46,612 nt of DNA from a virus: the IMG/VR virus record IMGVR_UViG_3300027708_000114, positions 1 to 46,612 of that record; one strand, written 5' to 3'. Under the pieces are notes generated by a model that was given only the letters and a program-made list of their open reading frames with translations, was not told where the DNA came from and ran no database searches. Shown in pieces: positions 12,232-19,800 of this stretch (position 1 is its first letter; each line of letters begins with the position of its first letter). A program made the translations under genes and the position numbers.

Positions 12232-13524
12232 TTATGCCATTGCCTCGGTAATTTCAAACAAGTTTTGAGTCACGATGATTGCTTTATCCGCTTTGTGAGA
12301 CTCAAGTTCTGCGCGCGCAGCGGCTTCACGTTGTTTACGCGCGAATTTGATTTCTTTGTAGGCTTGGTAAGCGTCAGATTTTGGTTGCGCTTGGCCGAGG
12401 CTGTGGCACCAGTAGTCATTGCGGAGCAGTGCTTTGGCCATGCGCCGCCATGATGGCGCCCATTGCTTTGCTTCAAGGACGGCGGGCGCTTCGTCGGGCA
12501 TCGTTGTGTAACCACGACCCTGCCAGCCTTTGATGAATCTACGAAAGCGGTCAATGTAATGATCGCGGGTTGTTTTAGGCAAACTGGCTAGCAGCAGGTT
12601 GGTGAATGATTTCCAGGTATGCCCTTCGGGCAGCGTCACCGTGCGGTAGCCGGCGATGTTGCCAGATTCCTGAACATAAAGTGCGCCGGTATTGGCGCCG
12701 TTGACTCGGGCGATGAGCTTGAACCATGTGTCGGGTTCAAGAATGTGGTACAGCCATAGCCCTTGGCGCTGGTCGTCGCCAAAAGGTTGGCACAAACGTT
12801 GTTTGGATAACGGCACACCGGCCTTAAACATCAGGTCGTAAACTCGGTTGGAGGGCAGTTCTGGTTGGCGACCGTGGAAACGCCAGATGTCCTCGGTGGC
12901 CCAATCGTAGATTGGGTAGATGTTGTAGAGGTTGTCGGTCAAACCAGTTGTCCATCGTTTACCGTCGCGCATGGGTTTGCTGTTCCAGCGAACAATGGAT
13001 GCCAGCCGCTTTAAGGATTCGTCGGCGCGAATGCCGACAAATGCTCCAGTCATTTGATCGCCTGCGTACCACTTCCCCCATAAGACGATGAACTCCTCAA
13101 ACTCCATGCCAGGTACAAACCACTCGTAGTCAATGACGGCATCGGCGGGTTTCGGTCGCACCCAAAGTTCTGGGCAATCGTCGTCCCAGCACGTCCATTG
13201 CGGCTCGTAGTTGGTCACAGCATTGCGAAGGTTCATGGGTAGGCATACCCAGTGCAGGTCAATGTGGTCCCGGTAAAGGTCAACGCAGTTTTGAATGTGT
13301 TCGACAGTGGCGCGGTACTGCGCCTCCATGTCGATGATGAGAACTCCAACGGTGCGGCCGCGGCGCTTGGCTTCGTCCATAACCAGGTGCAGCATCACGG
13401 TGGAATCTTTGCCGCCGGAAAAGGAAATGTATAACTTCTCAAACTGGTCAAACGCCCAAGCGATGCGTTCGCGTGCAGCCGCAAGCACTGTTTTGTTGGG
13501 GTTATAGATTTTGCGTGCATCCAT
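12232..13524 (-). CDS. PAPS-reductase-like / IbrA-like protein
   Basis: From ATG 13524 (TAATG overlap) the product is 430 aa. Residues 30-60 carry the PP-loop SFSGGKDST that binds the nucleotide in PAPS reductases, tRNA thiolation enzymes and DndC. The middle and C-terminal regions (GAFVGIRADESLKR, YPIYDWATEDIWRF, LCQPFGDDQRQGLWLYHI) match the DUF3440-type extension of IbrA. With the ParB-like gene upstream it forms an IbrB/IbrA-type pair. Sulfur or nucleotide chemistry on DNA is possible, but the reaction is not known. Codons are AT-richer than neighbours, suggesting recent acquisition. Confidence 0.88.
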   Translation of the reverse strand: MDARKIYNPNKTVLAAARERIAWAFDQFEKLYISFSGGKDSTVMLHLVMDEAKRRGRTVGVLIIDMEAQYRATVEHIQNCVDLYRDHIDLHWVCLPMNLRNAVTNYEPQWTCWDDDCPELWVRPKPADAVIDYEWFVPGMEFEEFIVLWGKWYAGDQMTGAFVGIRADESLKRLASIVRWNSKPMRDGKRWTTGLTDNLYNIYPIYDWATEDIWRFHGRQPELPSNRVYDLMFKAGVPLSKQRLCQPFGDDQRQGLWLYHILEPDTWFKLIARVNGANTGALYVQESGNIAGYRTVTLPEGHTWKSFTNLLLASLPKTTRDHYIDRFRRFIKGWQGRGYTTMPDEAPAVLEAKQWAPSWRRMAKALLRNDYWCHSLGQAQPKSDAYQAYKEIKFARKQREAAARAELESHKADKAIIVTQNLFEITEAMA

Positions 13525-13952
13525 TAGTACAACTCCGGTTGCGTTGTGCGTTCGGCGTCTTTTAACGTCGCCAGCGTGGGTTCGCCACGAGATTTCAGCC
13601 ATTTGTTAAGGTATTCCAAAGCGGCCAGGTTCGCTTGATGTTGCTGTTCAATCGTCAGCAGATTGAAACCGTTACAAAACGCTGACGGCATTCCCGTCGC
13701 GTAGCACATCGCGGCTTGGCCCAACCATGCGATGCGGTTCATGCGGTCGTTGGACAGGTAATGCTCGGTGGAGTTCGACCACTCGCGTAGTACGCCTGCC
13801 ATCGCTTTTTTGAATCGCGGTATGTCGGCTAAGAACTCGGCGTACATTGCCTTGCATGCGCCCTCGGACAGATTGCGGGTTTTGAGTTTGGTGTCGTAGA
13901 AGCCGGCCGGGTAGCATTCCCACTTGTCCCATGTGTGATAGATGCGTTTCAT
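13524..13952 (-). CDS. Unknown middle gene of the ParB/PAPSR cassette
   Basis: From ATG 13952 (TAATG overlap with the ParB-like stop) the product is 142 aa. It is helical and aromatic-rich: MKRIYHTWDKWECYPAGFYD, then DIPRFKKAMAGVLREWSNSTEHYLS, and RMNRIAWLGQAAMCYATG followed by EQQHQANLAALEYLNKWL. I recognise no named domain. Single-base overlaps with both neighbours show that the three genes are expressed as a unit, so it is probably a third component of that system. Confidence 0.8.
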   Translation of the reverse strand: MKRIYHTWDKWECYPAGFYDTKLKTRNLSEGACKAMYAEFLADIPRFKKAMAGVLREWSNSTEHYLSNDRMNRIAWLGQAAMCYATGMPSAFCNGFNLLTIEQQHQANLAALEYLNKWLKSRGEPTLATLKDAERTTQPELY

Positions 13953-14701
13953 TAGTACGGGTCGCTTTCGCTGAAGCCGTTGAAGTCGTCGCCCTTTCCG
14001 ACGACATCCCAAGACGCGGAAAACTCCTCATCGGAAAACAACTCCTGAAGGCCGGAGATTTGACAAAGCCGCAAAACCTCGTCGGGTTCCATGCCGAGCT
14101 CGCGGCCAATCTTGTCCTCTGCCCATCCTCGCCGCTTTAGTTCGACCACGATGTCGCTCATGGCATCGACGCGATGTTTGCCGCGAGCGCGGTTGTGTCG
14201 AATGGTGGATGCGATGCGGTCGCCGCGTTCTTCGCGGTCGTTGCGGATTCGGACTACGGGTAGGTAGCCGTGGATGCGGCGCTGGACGTCGGGCATTTCG
14301 CGCCCGACGCGATGACGATGGAAACCGTCGATGACTACGCGGCCCTCGTCGTCGGGCATCGTAACGATGGGCTGGGTAAAACCGTCGGCCATGACCGACA
14401 AGCGCAACAGCTCCATCTCGGGTGGCGCCACGCTATTGGGGTTGTAGTCATTCGCGTGAACGGTGTCGGCGGGCACCCACTCAACTAGGTCAACCGGTTC
14501 GCCCCCGAACGGAGAAAGCTCGCAGATGGCAGCGCGCAGCTTGTTCAGGCGCAAGACCCGTTCGGCTAGACCGTTGGCCGACATCAGGTATTCGGTGATA
14601 GCGGGAATGGGGTCGCAGTCGTCAGGGTCGAACGGGTACGTCGGTTCGTAAGACGGGTCGGGAATCTCAAGCTGTTCGTGAGCGGAATCGGTGGTCGTCA
14701 T
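13952..14701 (-). CDS. ParB-like (IbrB-like) protein
   Basis: From ATG 14701 (ATGA overlap with the excisionase-like stop) the product is 249 aa; the longer frame runs back over that gene and is rejected. The ParB/sulfiredoxin-like domain spans about 75-150: VPADTVHANDYNPN, LRLSVMADGFTQPIVTM, VVIDGFHRHRVGREM (the DGFHRHR loop at 125-131). A helical RHNRARGKH segment and an HTH (WAEDKIGRELGMEPDEVLRLCQIS) follow. ParB-like domains of this type bind nucleotides; partner of the PAPS-reductase-like protein downstream. Confidence 0.87.
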   Translation of the reverse strand: MTTTDSAHEQLEIPDPSYEPTYPFDPDDCDPIPAITEYLMSANGLAERVLRLNKLRAAICELSPFGGEPVDLVEWVPADTVHANDYNPNSVAPPEMELLRLSVMADGFTQPIVTMPDDEGRVVIDGFHRHRVGREMPDVQRRIHGYLPVVRIRNDREERGDRIASTIRHNRARGKHRVDAMSDIVVELKRRGWAEDKIGRELGMEPDEVLRLCQISGLQELFSDEEFSASWDVVGKGDDFNGFSESDPY

Positions 14702-14868
14702 GCGCCGGCCTGGATCTGCGCCAGGTCGGCCTCGGAAAACCGGTAGTGCCCGCCCGGTGTGACAAATGCGGGTTTCAGCCGGTGTTTGGCAACCCAACGG
14801 CGCACTGTGGAGATGTCGACGCGCATCCGGTCGGCAACTTCGGATGTGGTGAGTAGCACATGATTCAT
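14698..14868 (-). CDS. Excisionase/MerR-type HTH protein
   Basis: A 56-aa protein: LLTTSEVADRMRVDISTVRRW, then AKHRLKPAFVTPGGHYRF. This is the HTH_17/Xis-type winged helix-turn-helix, with GGHYRF forming the wing. It is the first gene of the leftward early operon, divergent from the repressor and integrase, as expected for a recombination directionality factor; an early transcriptional regulator is the alternative. A 23-bp dyad operator lies 25 bases upstream. Confidence 0.8.
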   Translation of the reverse strand: MNHVLLTTSEVADRMRVDISTVRRWVAKHRLKPAFVTPGGHYRFSEADLAQIQAGA

Positions 14869-14892
14869 AGCGCGAATGGTGCCATATCGTTA

Positions 14893-14915
14893 CAAATGGT
14901 GTCAAGCACCATTTG
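14893..14915. promoter_or_regulatory. Dyad operator in the early/repressor divergent promoter region
   Basis: CAAATGGTG at 14893-14901 and CACCATTTG at 14907-14915 form a perfect 9-bp inverted repeat around TCAAG. On the minus strand the centre creates TTGACA (14905-14900), a consensus -35 element, placing the start site close to the excisionase ATG, possibly leaderless. A related short dyad ATGGTGCCAT lies at 14876-14885. Likely repressor operator for the leftward early promoter. Confidence 0.6.
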
Positions 14916-14988
14916 CAGCGACACGCGGGTAAATCTCACACATGGTTGAAGTTGCGCGATATGCGCGTTTTAGCGCACACTGTGACTC

Positions 14989-15321
14989 ATGAGTACCGAT
15001 AACAACGTGCGATGGATACCGGACACGACAGGGTTCCCGGTGCGGTTGATGCTGGTGCGTCACCAGATGGGGTGGAATCTTAAAGAGGCGGCGCTTGCCT
15101 GCGGCCTGCCACCACAATGTTGGCGGCACTGGGAGCTTCAGGGTCGGAGACCGCGGGACTACGAAAGTTTGTGTAAACAGATCGCCGAGCACACCGGATG
15201 CGACCTACTGTGGTTGATGTCAGGTCAGGCGGGCGATGGTGCCACGGCGGCTCCCATTGCAACAATCAGGGGACGATCCTCGCCAACATTCCAACCCACC
15301 GGTTGGTTTGCGGTAGCATAG
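14989..15321 (+). CDS. Xre-type HTH protein, probable immunity repressor
   Basis: A 110-aa protein with an N-terminal helix-turn-helix: RLMLVRHQMGWNLKEAALAC, then LPPQCWRHWELQGRRP, and a helix LCKQIAEHTGCDLLWLM. The remaining 35 residues are a flexible tail. It is encoded on the plus strand just upstream of the integrase and divergent from the early operon, the usual place for a phage repressor. The 120-bp intergenic region before it holds dyads that could be auto-operators. Confidence 0.8.
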   Translation: MSTDNNVRWIPDTTGFPVRLMLVRHQMGWNLKEAALACGLPPQCWRHWELQGRRPRDYESLCKQIAEHTGCDLLWLMSGQAGDGATAAPIATIRGRSSPTFQPTGWFAVA

Positions 15322-15343
15322 ACAGTAACGGCGGGCCGTCACG

Positions 15344-16198
15344 ATGCGAGATACCGGCATGAAAACCTACGAACTCCCCCACGCCTGGGATGCCAGCATC
15401 AACCTATGGCGCGGATACCTGCGGATGCGCGGCCTGAGCCGAGCAACCATTACCGTGCGCGTGGATCACGTGAGATCCATCGCGCGCGCCAGCAACACCG
15501 CTGGCCCCGAATCGCTTACCGCGGTGAATTTGGCCAACCTGTGCGCGTCTAGGCCGTGGTCAGCAGAACACCGTAGAGGCGTGCGAGCTAGCCTCAAGGG
15601 TTTTTACGGCTACCTAGTGGAGCATGGACTCGCCGCCGAGGACATCAGCCTCGCGCTTCCACCGGTCAAATCGGCCATGCCTCGGCCTCGGCCGGCCACC
15701 GACGACATTTGGGCGCAGATCATGGCCACGGCGCCGCCGCGGGAGCGGCTGATGGCACGACTGGCGGGCGAGGCGGGGCTGCGCCGCGCCGAGGTGGCCC
15801 AGGTGCATCGCGACGATGTGGTGGCCGACGGCTCGGGCTGGACTTTGATCGTCCACGGCAAAGGCGGCAAGCAACGCGGCGTTCCGCTCACCGCATCATT
15901 GGCCGCCGACATCAACGCCACCGCTTCCACAGGGTTTCTGTTCCCCGGCGACGTTGACGGCCATATGTCGCCGATGTGGGTGGGCGTACTGATCAGCCGA
16001 CTGATGCCGGAGGGCTGGTCAATGCATAAGCTAAGGCACAGGTTTGCGACGAGGGGTTACGCGGGAACCGGCAACCTGCGAGCGGTACAGGAGGCACTGG
16101 GGCACGCTTCGGTGGCGACGACGCAGCGGTACACCGCTGTCAGTGGCCGCGAGATCCGCGCGGTGGCCGACGCGGCTGCCGATCCTGGCGCCGCATAA
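15344..16198 (+). CDS. int: Tyrosine integrase
   Basis: A 284-aa recombinase. Residues 15-110 form the SAM-like core-binding domain. The catalytic domain shows GLRRAE (Arg147 or Arg148), the beta-hairpin Lys in HGKGGKQR (about 172-176), HKLR with His228 and Arg231, LGH with His254 and nucleophile Tyr263 in TQRYTAV. It is short and lacks a long N-terminal arm-binding domain. It starts 22 bases after the repressor gene, so the two are probably co-transcribed. Candidate attP follows immediately after the stop. Confidence 0.95.
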   Translation: MRDTGMKTYELPHAWDASINLWRGYLRMRGLSRATITVRVDHVRSIARASNTAGPESLTAVNLANLCASRPWSAEHRRGVRASLKGFYGYLVEHGLAAEDISLALPPVKSAMPRPRPATDDIWAQIMATAPPRERLMARLAGEAGLRRAEVAQVHRDDVVADGSGWTLIVHGKGGKQRGVPLTASLAADINATASTGFLFPGDVDGHMSPMWVGVLISRLMPEGWSMHKLRHRFATRGYAGTGNLRAVQEALGHASVATTQRYTAVSGREIRAVADAAADPGAA

Positions 16199-16217
16199 GC
16201 TAAGGGGACTCGAACCC
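16197..16217. other. Candidate attP core (tRNA 3'-end-like)
   Basis: Directly after the integrase stop, the minus strand reads GGGTTCGAGTCCCCTTAGCTTA. This contains a tRNA T-loop (TTCGAGT) flanked by T-stem bases and an acceptor-like CTTAGCT, resembling the 3' end of an actinobacterial tRNA such as an Ala tRNA. No complete tRNA is present, so this is expected to be the shared core for integration into a host tRNA gene. The resemblance is from memory, not a search. Confidence 0.5.
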
Positions 16218-16322
16218 TATTAGAACTGCGACTAAATACATTCTGACCTGCGGCGATGCAAAACTGCTGGTCGTGGTAGCGTGCGTCTGTCAACGGCAAA
16301 ACGCAAGGTCGCGCAGCGGGTG

Positions 16323-16339
16323 CATTGACAGTGTCAATG
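16323..16339. promoter_or_regulatory. 17-bp perfect palindrome downstream of attP core
   Basis: CATTGACA-G-TGTCAATG is a perfect dyad with 8-bp arms and carries TTGACA on both strands. A related TGTCAACGG lies at about 16289-16297, and GGTCAAGGGG follows the palindrome. These may be integrase or excisionase arm-type sites, or an operator. The 16199-16355 interval has no gene. Confidence 0.5.
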
Positions 16340-16355
16340 GTCAAGGGGTGATGAG

Positions 16356-16568
16356 TTAAGCCTTAAATCGCGGATTGGCCAGATGCACCCTTGGCTCGCA
16401 CTGCGGCGGCCAGGAGGGCTCGCACATGGTCGGCCCGCCGACGCGCAGCCCTTCCTCGGGCGGCGCTTCCACGGGTGGTGTTGGCTTGTCCCAGAACATG
16501 CACGCGGCTGCGAACAGCCAAACGCTGGTAACGATCCAGACCCGCACGATGCGGGCCGCGCGCATCAT
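16356..16568 (-). CDS. Small putative lipoprotein or membrane protein
   Basis: From ATG 16568 (or ATG 16565, in TGATG overlap with the exonuclease stop) the product is about 70 aa. A basic N-terminus (MMRAARIVR) precedes a hydrophobic stretch VWIVTSVWLFAAACMFWDK, with LFAAAC resembling a lipobox, then a Pro/Glu-rich segment. It is the last gene before the convergent integrase. A phage-encoded lipoprotein could act in superinfection exclusion; inferred only. Confidence 0.6.
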   Translation of the reverse strand: MMRAARIVRVWIVTSVWLFAAACMFWDKPTPPVEAPPEEGLRVGGPTMCEPSWPPQCEPRVHLANPRFKA

Positions 16569-17386
16569 CGCACCGATCTCAACTCGGTGGTGATCTTGGC
16601 CCTCTTGCCGCGGCTGACACCACCGCACGACGCGCAGCGATAAAGCTGATACCCGGCGACTCCGGTGTAGGTGATGCCGTCGCGCACGAGCTTGCCGGTC
16701 GTGCCACAGGTTGTGCAGACCAGTAGTTCGTCGTCGTCGGCGTGCGCCTGGAACAAGCCGAGGTTGACCGGCGAGTACGGCAGGTAGACCTCAAGCCACA
16801 GCCGCTCGGTCAACTCGACATCGCGGATGTTGTACTGGCGCATGGTGCGCTGAGCGTCCTTCTGCTGGGTCTTAGTGCCGTGCCGGATGTCGTGCCAGAG
16901 ATCCCGGCCGCCGTGGGCCAACTTGGACTCGCGCAGGTACATGCGGCTACTCCAGTCAAGGCTCTTGTAGGTGAGCCCTTGGCCGAACTTTCTCCGCGCC
17001 AGCTTGATGAGGTCGATGGATTTGTAGGGACGCACACGCGGCAGGCCAACCGTCGAGCACGCCTGCTCGCACCATTGAAGGTCGAAGCGGTCGCCATTGA
17101 ACGTAATAATCACGTCCGCGGCGTCCATCCACTTGTGAATGGTGCTCAGCATCTTCGTCATGGCCTCGGCGTCATCGTCGCGCCAGGCGTGAGTGAACAG
17201 AGTTTTGTCCTCGCCGACCCACTTGCCGGCGGCGCAGAGGATGCGCGGGGGAACCAAGCACCGAGCTGCTGGAAGAAACTCGGTCTTGGGTTGAAAGGAC
17301 TCCCACACGCCGCGCTGGGTTTCGATGTCCAACGTCAGGATCTTCGCCGTTGTGTTGACCTCGGCGACACGCTCAGCCAGACTCAC
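16565..17386 (-). CDS. DEDD-type 3'-5' exonuclease with zinc ribbon
   Basis: From GTG 17386 (GTGA overlap) the product is 273 aa. ExoI motif LTLDIET (Asp20, Glu22), ExoII ITFNGDRFD (Asn97, Asp99, Asp102), ExoIII YNIRDV (Tyr185, Asp189) define an RNase H-fold DnaQ-like nuclease. The C-terminus adds a zinc ribbon with CTTC (224-227) and CASC (251-254). Phage enzymes of this type are often annotated DnaQ-like or RNase H-like. Its placement between lysis genes and attP is common in actinophages. Confidence 0.85.
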   Translation of the reverse strand: MSLAERVAEVNTTAKILTLDIETQRGVWESFQPKTEFLPAARCLVPPRILCAAGKWVGEDKTLFTHAWRDDDAEAMTKMLSTIHKWMDAADVIITFNGDRFDLQWCEQACSTVGLPRVRPYKSIDLIKLARRKFGQGLTYKSLDWSSRMYLRESKLAHGGRDLWHDIRHGTKTQQKDAQRTMRQYNIRDVELTERLWLEVYLPYSPVNLGLFQAHADDDELLVCTTCGTTGKLVRDGITYTGVAGYQLYRCASCGGVSRGKRAKITTELRSVR

Positions 17387-17619
17387 TGGCGCACCCCATG
17401 ATGATTGGCGACGTGGTCCCGAAACGGTGAGCAGGTCACCGGCAACCCTTCGGCCGAGCACATCTTCCACAGGCCGCGAACAGATTTACCATCGGTCACC
17501 CAAGTGTCGAACGCTTGCCTGTCTCCCTTGTTCAGCGATGCGTACCACGCGCACGACGCGCATCCCCGGCGTCCTGCAAGGCTTTCCCCTTCTTCAACGA
17601 TTCGTTCTGCCAATCCCAT
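17383..17619 (-). CDS. Small Cys-containing protein, 78 aa
   Basis: RRGCASCAWYASL followed by WKMCSAEGLPVTCSPF gives four cysteines that could bind one metal. It begins at the base overlapping the upstream stop and ends in a GTGA overlap with the exonuclease gene. No function assigned. Confidence 0.65.
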   Translation of the reverse strand: MGLAERIVEEGESLAGRRGCASCAWYASLNKGDRQAFDTWVTDGKSVRGLWKMCSAEGLPVTCSPFRDHVANHHGVRQ

Positions 17620-17846
17620 CAGTGCACCTTTCCTAATGACGCAAGCAGCGCCAGCGGATCAAGCTTCTGCGGTAGGAGATTGAGTAAATGCGCGGCGACA
17701 GTAACCACAACCGCGCGCGTCACGCACGGGCGCGCTTCCAGGTATCGGTCAACGGCCTCGCTCATGAGTTGCCCTTCGGGCGCCAGCGCGTCATACGCGG
17801 CAACACCAATGGCTAGGACGAGCCAGGCGGCGTTCGCTGGTTTCAT
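17619..17846 (-). CDS. Small membrane protein, 75 aa
   Basis: N-terminal hydrophobic helix (AAWLVLAIGVAAYDAL), a polar linker, and a second hydrophobic helix (TRAVVVTVAAHLLNLLP). Small proteins with this start are common near actinophage lysis cassettes. It may assist lysis or act at the membrane in another way. ATGA overlap with the gene upstream. Confidence 0.7.
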   Translation of the reverse strand: MKPANAAWLVLAIGVAAYDALAPEGQLMSEAVDRYLEARPCVTRAVVVTVAAHLLNLLPQKLDPLALLASLGKVH

Positions 17847-18064
17847 TGGAACCCGAAACCCTTGCGCTCGGTGAACTCCCAGTCAAACCTGGGCAGCACC
17901 GGGTCAAGGGGCGCCGGGTCTCGCTCGAGGGAGCCGGAACCGCCGCCGCCGGACCATTCGTCGGCGTCGAGCTCCTCGTATTCGCCGCGAGTCAGTGTCA
18001 GCTCGAGAATGGTGTAGCCAAGTACCCGCAGGAGAATCGTCACTGTGACACTACAGCCCGTCAT
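17843..18064 (-). CDS. Hypothetical protein with N-terminal hydrophobic segment
   Basis: From ATG 18064 the product is 73 aa: a hydrophobic start (CSVTVTILLRVLGYTILELTL), then an acidic, Gly-rich region (YEELDADEWSGGGGSGS) and an aromatic C-terminus (FDWEFTERKGFGF). It overlaps the upstream gene by 14 bases. Possibly membrane-associated; no family recognised. Confidence 0.55.
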   Translation of the reverse strand: MTGCSVTVTILLRVLGYTILELTLTRGEYEELDADEWSGGGGSGSLERDPAPLDPVLPRFDWEFTERKGFGFQ

Positions 18065-18254
18065 CAAGGTCGAATTGGCCGCAGCCGCAGTCGCACTGCT
18101 GCTGCGTGTAGCTGGCTCTCGGGTTGTTGTAGCTGATGTTGGCGTAGCGCAATTCGCCCATGAGGTAATACGGCTTGCGATTGTGATTGATGATCGGCAC
18201 GCTCAGTGTCACGGGCCGGTGCGATGCTCGGTCATGCCCGCACACGCAGAGCAT
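18051..18254 (-). CDS. Small zinc-ribbon-like protein, 67 aa
   Basis: CVCGHDRASH at the N-terminus and CDCGCGQF at the C-terminus form two Cys pairs bracketing a beta-like segment, a typical zinc ribbon. TGATG overlap with the upstream membrane gene. Function unknown. Confidence 0.65.
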   Translation of the reverse strand: MLCVCGHDRASHRPVTLSVPIINHNRKPYYLMGELRYANISYNNPRASYTQQQCDCGCGQFDLDDGL

Positions 18255-18601
18255 CAGGAAATCCGTAGCTCAACTTCGGTGAGTCTGTCGGACACTCTGG
18301 CCACGTCGGAGCGCAGCGAGCGCACGTCTGTGAGCAATTCCGTCAGGTCGTCGCGCAGGTTCGTCGTGTGGTTGTTCTTGACCTGGCTCTGAATCTCATC
18401 AAGCCGCTTGATTAAGTTTTGCCGTTCCTCCAGCAACTGCTTTGACCATCCGAGCAGGGTTTGCGAGTCAGTCTCGTAATGCTGCTCGCGGGCTTCTGCC
18501 GCAGCGGAATACTCACTCGCGGCGCGGTTGTGTCGCGCGCCTGCCCACGCTCCGAACGCGGCGGCTGCGGCGAAGATCGTCGGCAGCCAGTCCATGATCA
18601 T
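18254..18601 (-). CDS. Membrane-anchored coiled-coil protein, candidate lysis accessory
   Basis: A 115-aa protein: N-terminal TM helix (WLPTIFAAAAAFGAWAGA) then a long charged coiled coil (LEERQNLIKRLDEIQSQV ... LLTDVRSLRSDVARVSDRLTEVEL). This architecture, directly after the holin gene, is seen in actinophages as a second membrane protein of the lysis cassette. Overlap with the holin gene is ATGA. Confidence 0.7.
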   Translation of the reverse strand: MIMDWLPTIFAAAAAFGAWAGARHNRAASEYSAAAEAREQHYETDSQTLLGWSKQLLEERQNLIKRLDEIQSQVKNNHTTNLRDDLTELLTDVRSLRSDVARVSDRLTEVELRIS

Positions 18602-18870
18602 GAATCAGACACCACATGAGGATTGAGCGAGGCCGTGCCGTTGTAGCGCGTTCCAGGCGGCCCGACGTGCAGGCTGGCAAAGCTCTTGAGAATTGAGGCC
18701 AACGCACCAAGCGCCGCGGCGCCGGCCAGCGCCTGCCACGGCACGCTGTTGATGTCTTGGATTCTCATGCCGGTCCAGACGGCCATTGCGGCTGCGGCTG
18801 CTGAGCCCAGCGCGTTTTCCAGCGCGTGTTCAAACCACACCGTGCCGGGAAGTTCAAAGAATGAGGGCAT
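18598..18870 (-). CDS. Holin
   Basis: A 90-aa protein with two hydrophobic helices (LGSAAAAAMAVWTGMRI and WQALAGAAALGALASILKSFASL), a short N-terminus and a polar C-terminus with GPPGTRYNGTASL. The layout matches the r1t-type holin family of actinophages. It follows lysins A and B in the operon and has an AGGAAAC ribosome-binding site. It would form membrane lesions that release or activate lysin A. Confidence 0.75.
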   Translation of the reverse strand: MPSFFELPGTVWFEHALENALGSAAAAAMAVWTGMRIQDINSVPWQALAGAAALGALASILKSFASLHVGPPGTRYNGTASLNPHVVSDS

Positions 18871-18978
18871 GTTCGTTTCCTGTTCTCTCGGAGGTATGTG
18901 CCCGATTTGGGTGCTGACCGTCGGGGCCGCGGTCGGCGCGTGACGGTGGGGAGGGGCCGTCGAGCGCGGTGGGGCGGT

Positions 18979-19800
18979 CTAAATGCGCGAGAGGATGTAC
19001 TCGCACAACGGATTTATAAATCCCTGATACTGCCAATGTGGTGCGTTCGTGCCAGCGGCGAAAAACAGAATCGCGTTATACAGAGCCTCGACGGTGGCGA
19101 CGGGCATGAAGAAGTCTTTCGCGATGGAGATGACATCGCGGAACGTGGGCTGCATGACGATGTCGAAGATGTTTGTCTCAACATCGCCGACGTGTGACTC
19201 CGCGCGCCAAGGGTTGTCACCTACCGGAGCGCAGGCGTACATATCGCCGTCCAGCGCGCATGACAGATAGAACTCAGGAGTCTGCGCTGGCGTCAGGCAA
19301 CCGGGTCCAGCGATGCCGCCAGTAACAAAGGTTTCCAGTTTCTTCGGCATTGGCAGGCCAGCAACCACATTGCCATTGGCGATGCCGGGACACCGCAGCG
19401 GATCTCCGAACTGGATGATTCCGCGAACGTCCGGCAGTCGGTTGTGCAGCACTCCGTTGGTGGCGAGGATGTCCAGCGCCCAGGTGCGCCCGGTGACGAT
19501 GGCGCCTTGGGAATACCCACTGAGAAACAACGGCGTTCCGAGCGGGCGCATCGCTATCTGTCGGACCAGTTCTGCACGGCCTGCTTCAACGCTGGGCGCC
19601 ATCGGGAACACTCCAGCCGGGTAGCCAATCGGCTGCCACATCAGCGCCGATTTAGGAGCCAGCAGCCCGTCGAGCTTGTTGGCTATCGCCTGCCAGGGAT
19701 TGATGACGCCGAGCGCACGACCCAGGTCTGCGGAGAAGCCGGGGCCATACGGGTCGGGCACACCTGTGCCGTTGACCGTGAGCAGCAACGCCTGACTCAC
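18979..19800 (-). CDS. lysB: Lysin B (mycolylarabinogalactan esterase)
   Basis: A 273-aa alpha/beta-hydrolase of the cutinase type: LLLTVNGTGVPDPYGPGF at the N-terminus, nucleophile elbow GYSQG with Ser97, and IIQFGDPLRCPG before the acid region; the His is probably in the AESHVGD segment. Lysin B cleaves the bond linking mycolic acids to arabinogalactan, so the host must have a mycomembrane. GTG start overlaps the upstream stop. The 108 bases downstream are non-coding and carry GC-rich dyads. Confidence 0.95.
   Translation of the reverse strand: MSQALLLTVNGTGVPDPYGPGFSADLGRALGVINPWQAIANKLDGLLAPKSALMWQPIGYPAGVFPMAPSVEAGRAELVRQIAMRPLGTPLFLSGYSQGAIVTGRTWALDILATNGVLHNRLPDVRGIIQFGDPLRCPGIANGNVVAGLPMPKKLETFVTGGIAGPGCLTPAQTPEFYLSCALDGDMYACAPVGDNPWRAESHVGDVETNIFDIVMQPTFRDVISIAKDFFMPVATVEALYNAILFFAAGTNAPHWQYQGFINPLCEYILSRI

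Noticed and set aside
16201-16260. Complete tRNA gene next to the integrase
   Set aside because: Only the T-loop/acceptor-like segment is present; no D-arm or anticodon arm can be folded from the flanking sequence, so it is treated as an attP core.
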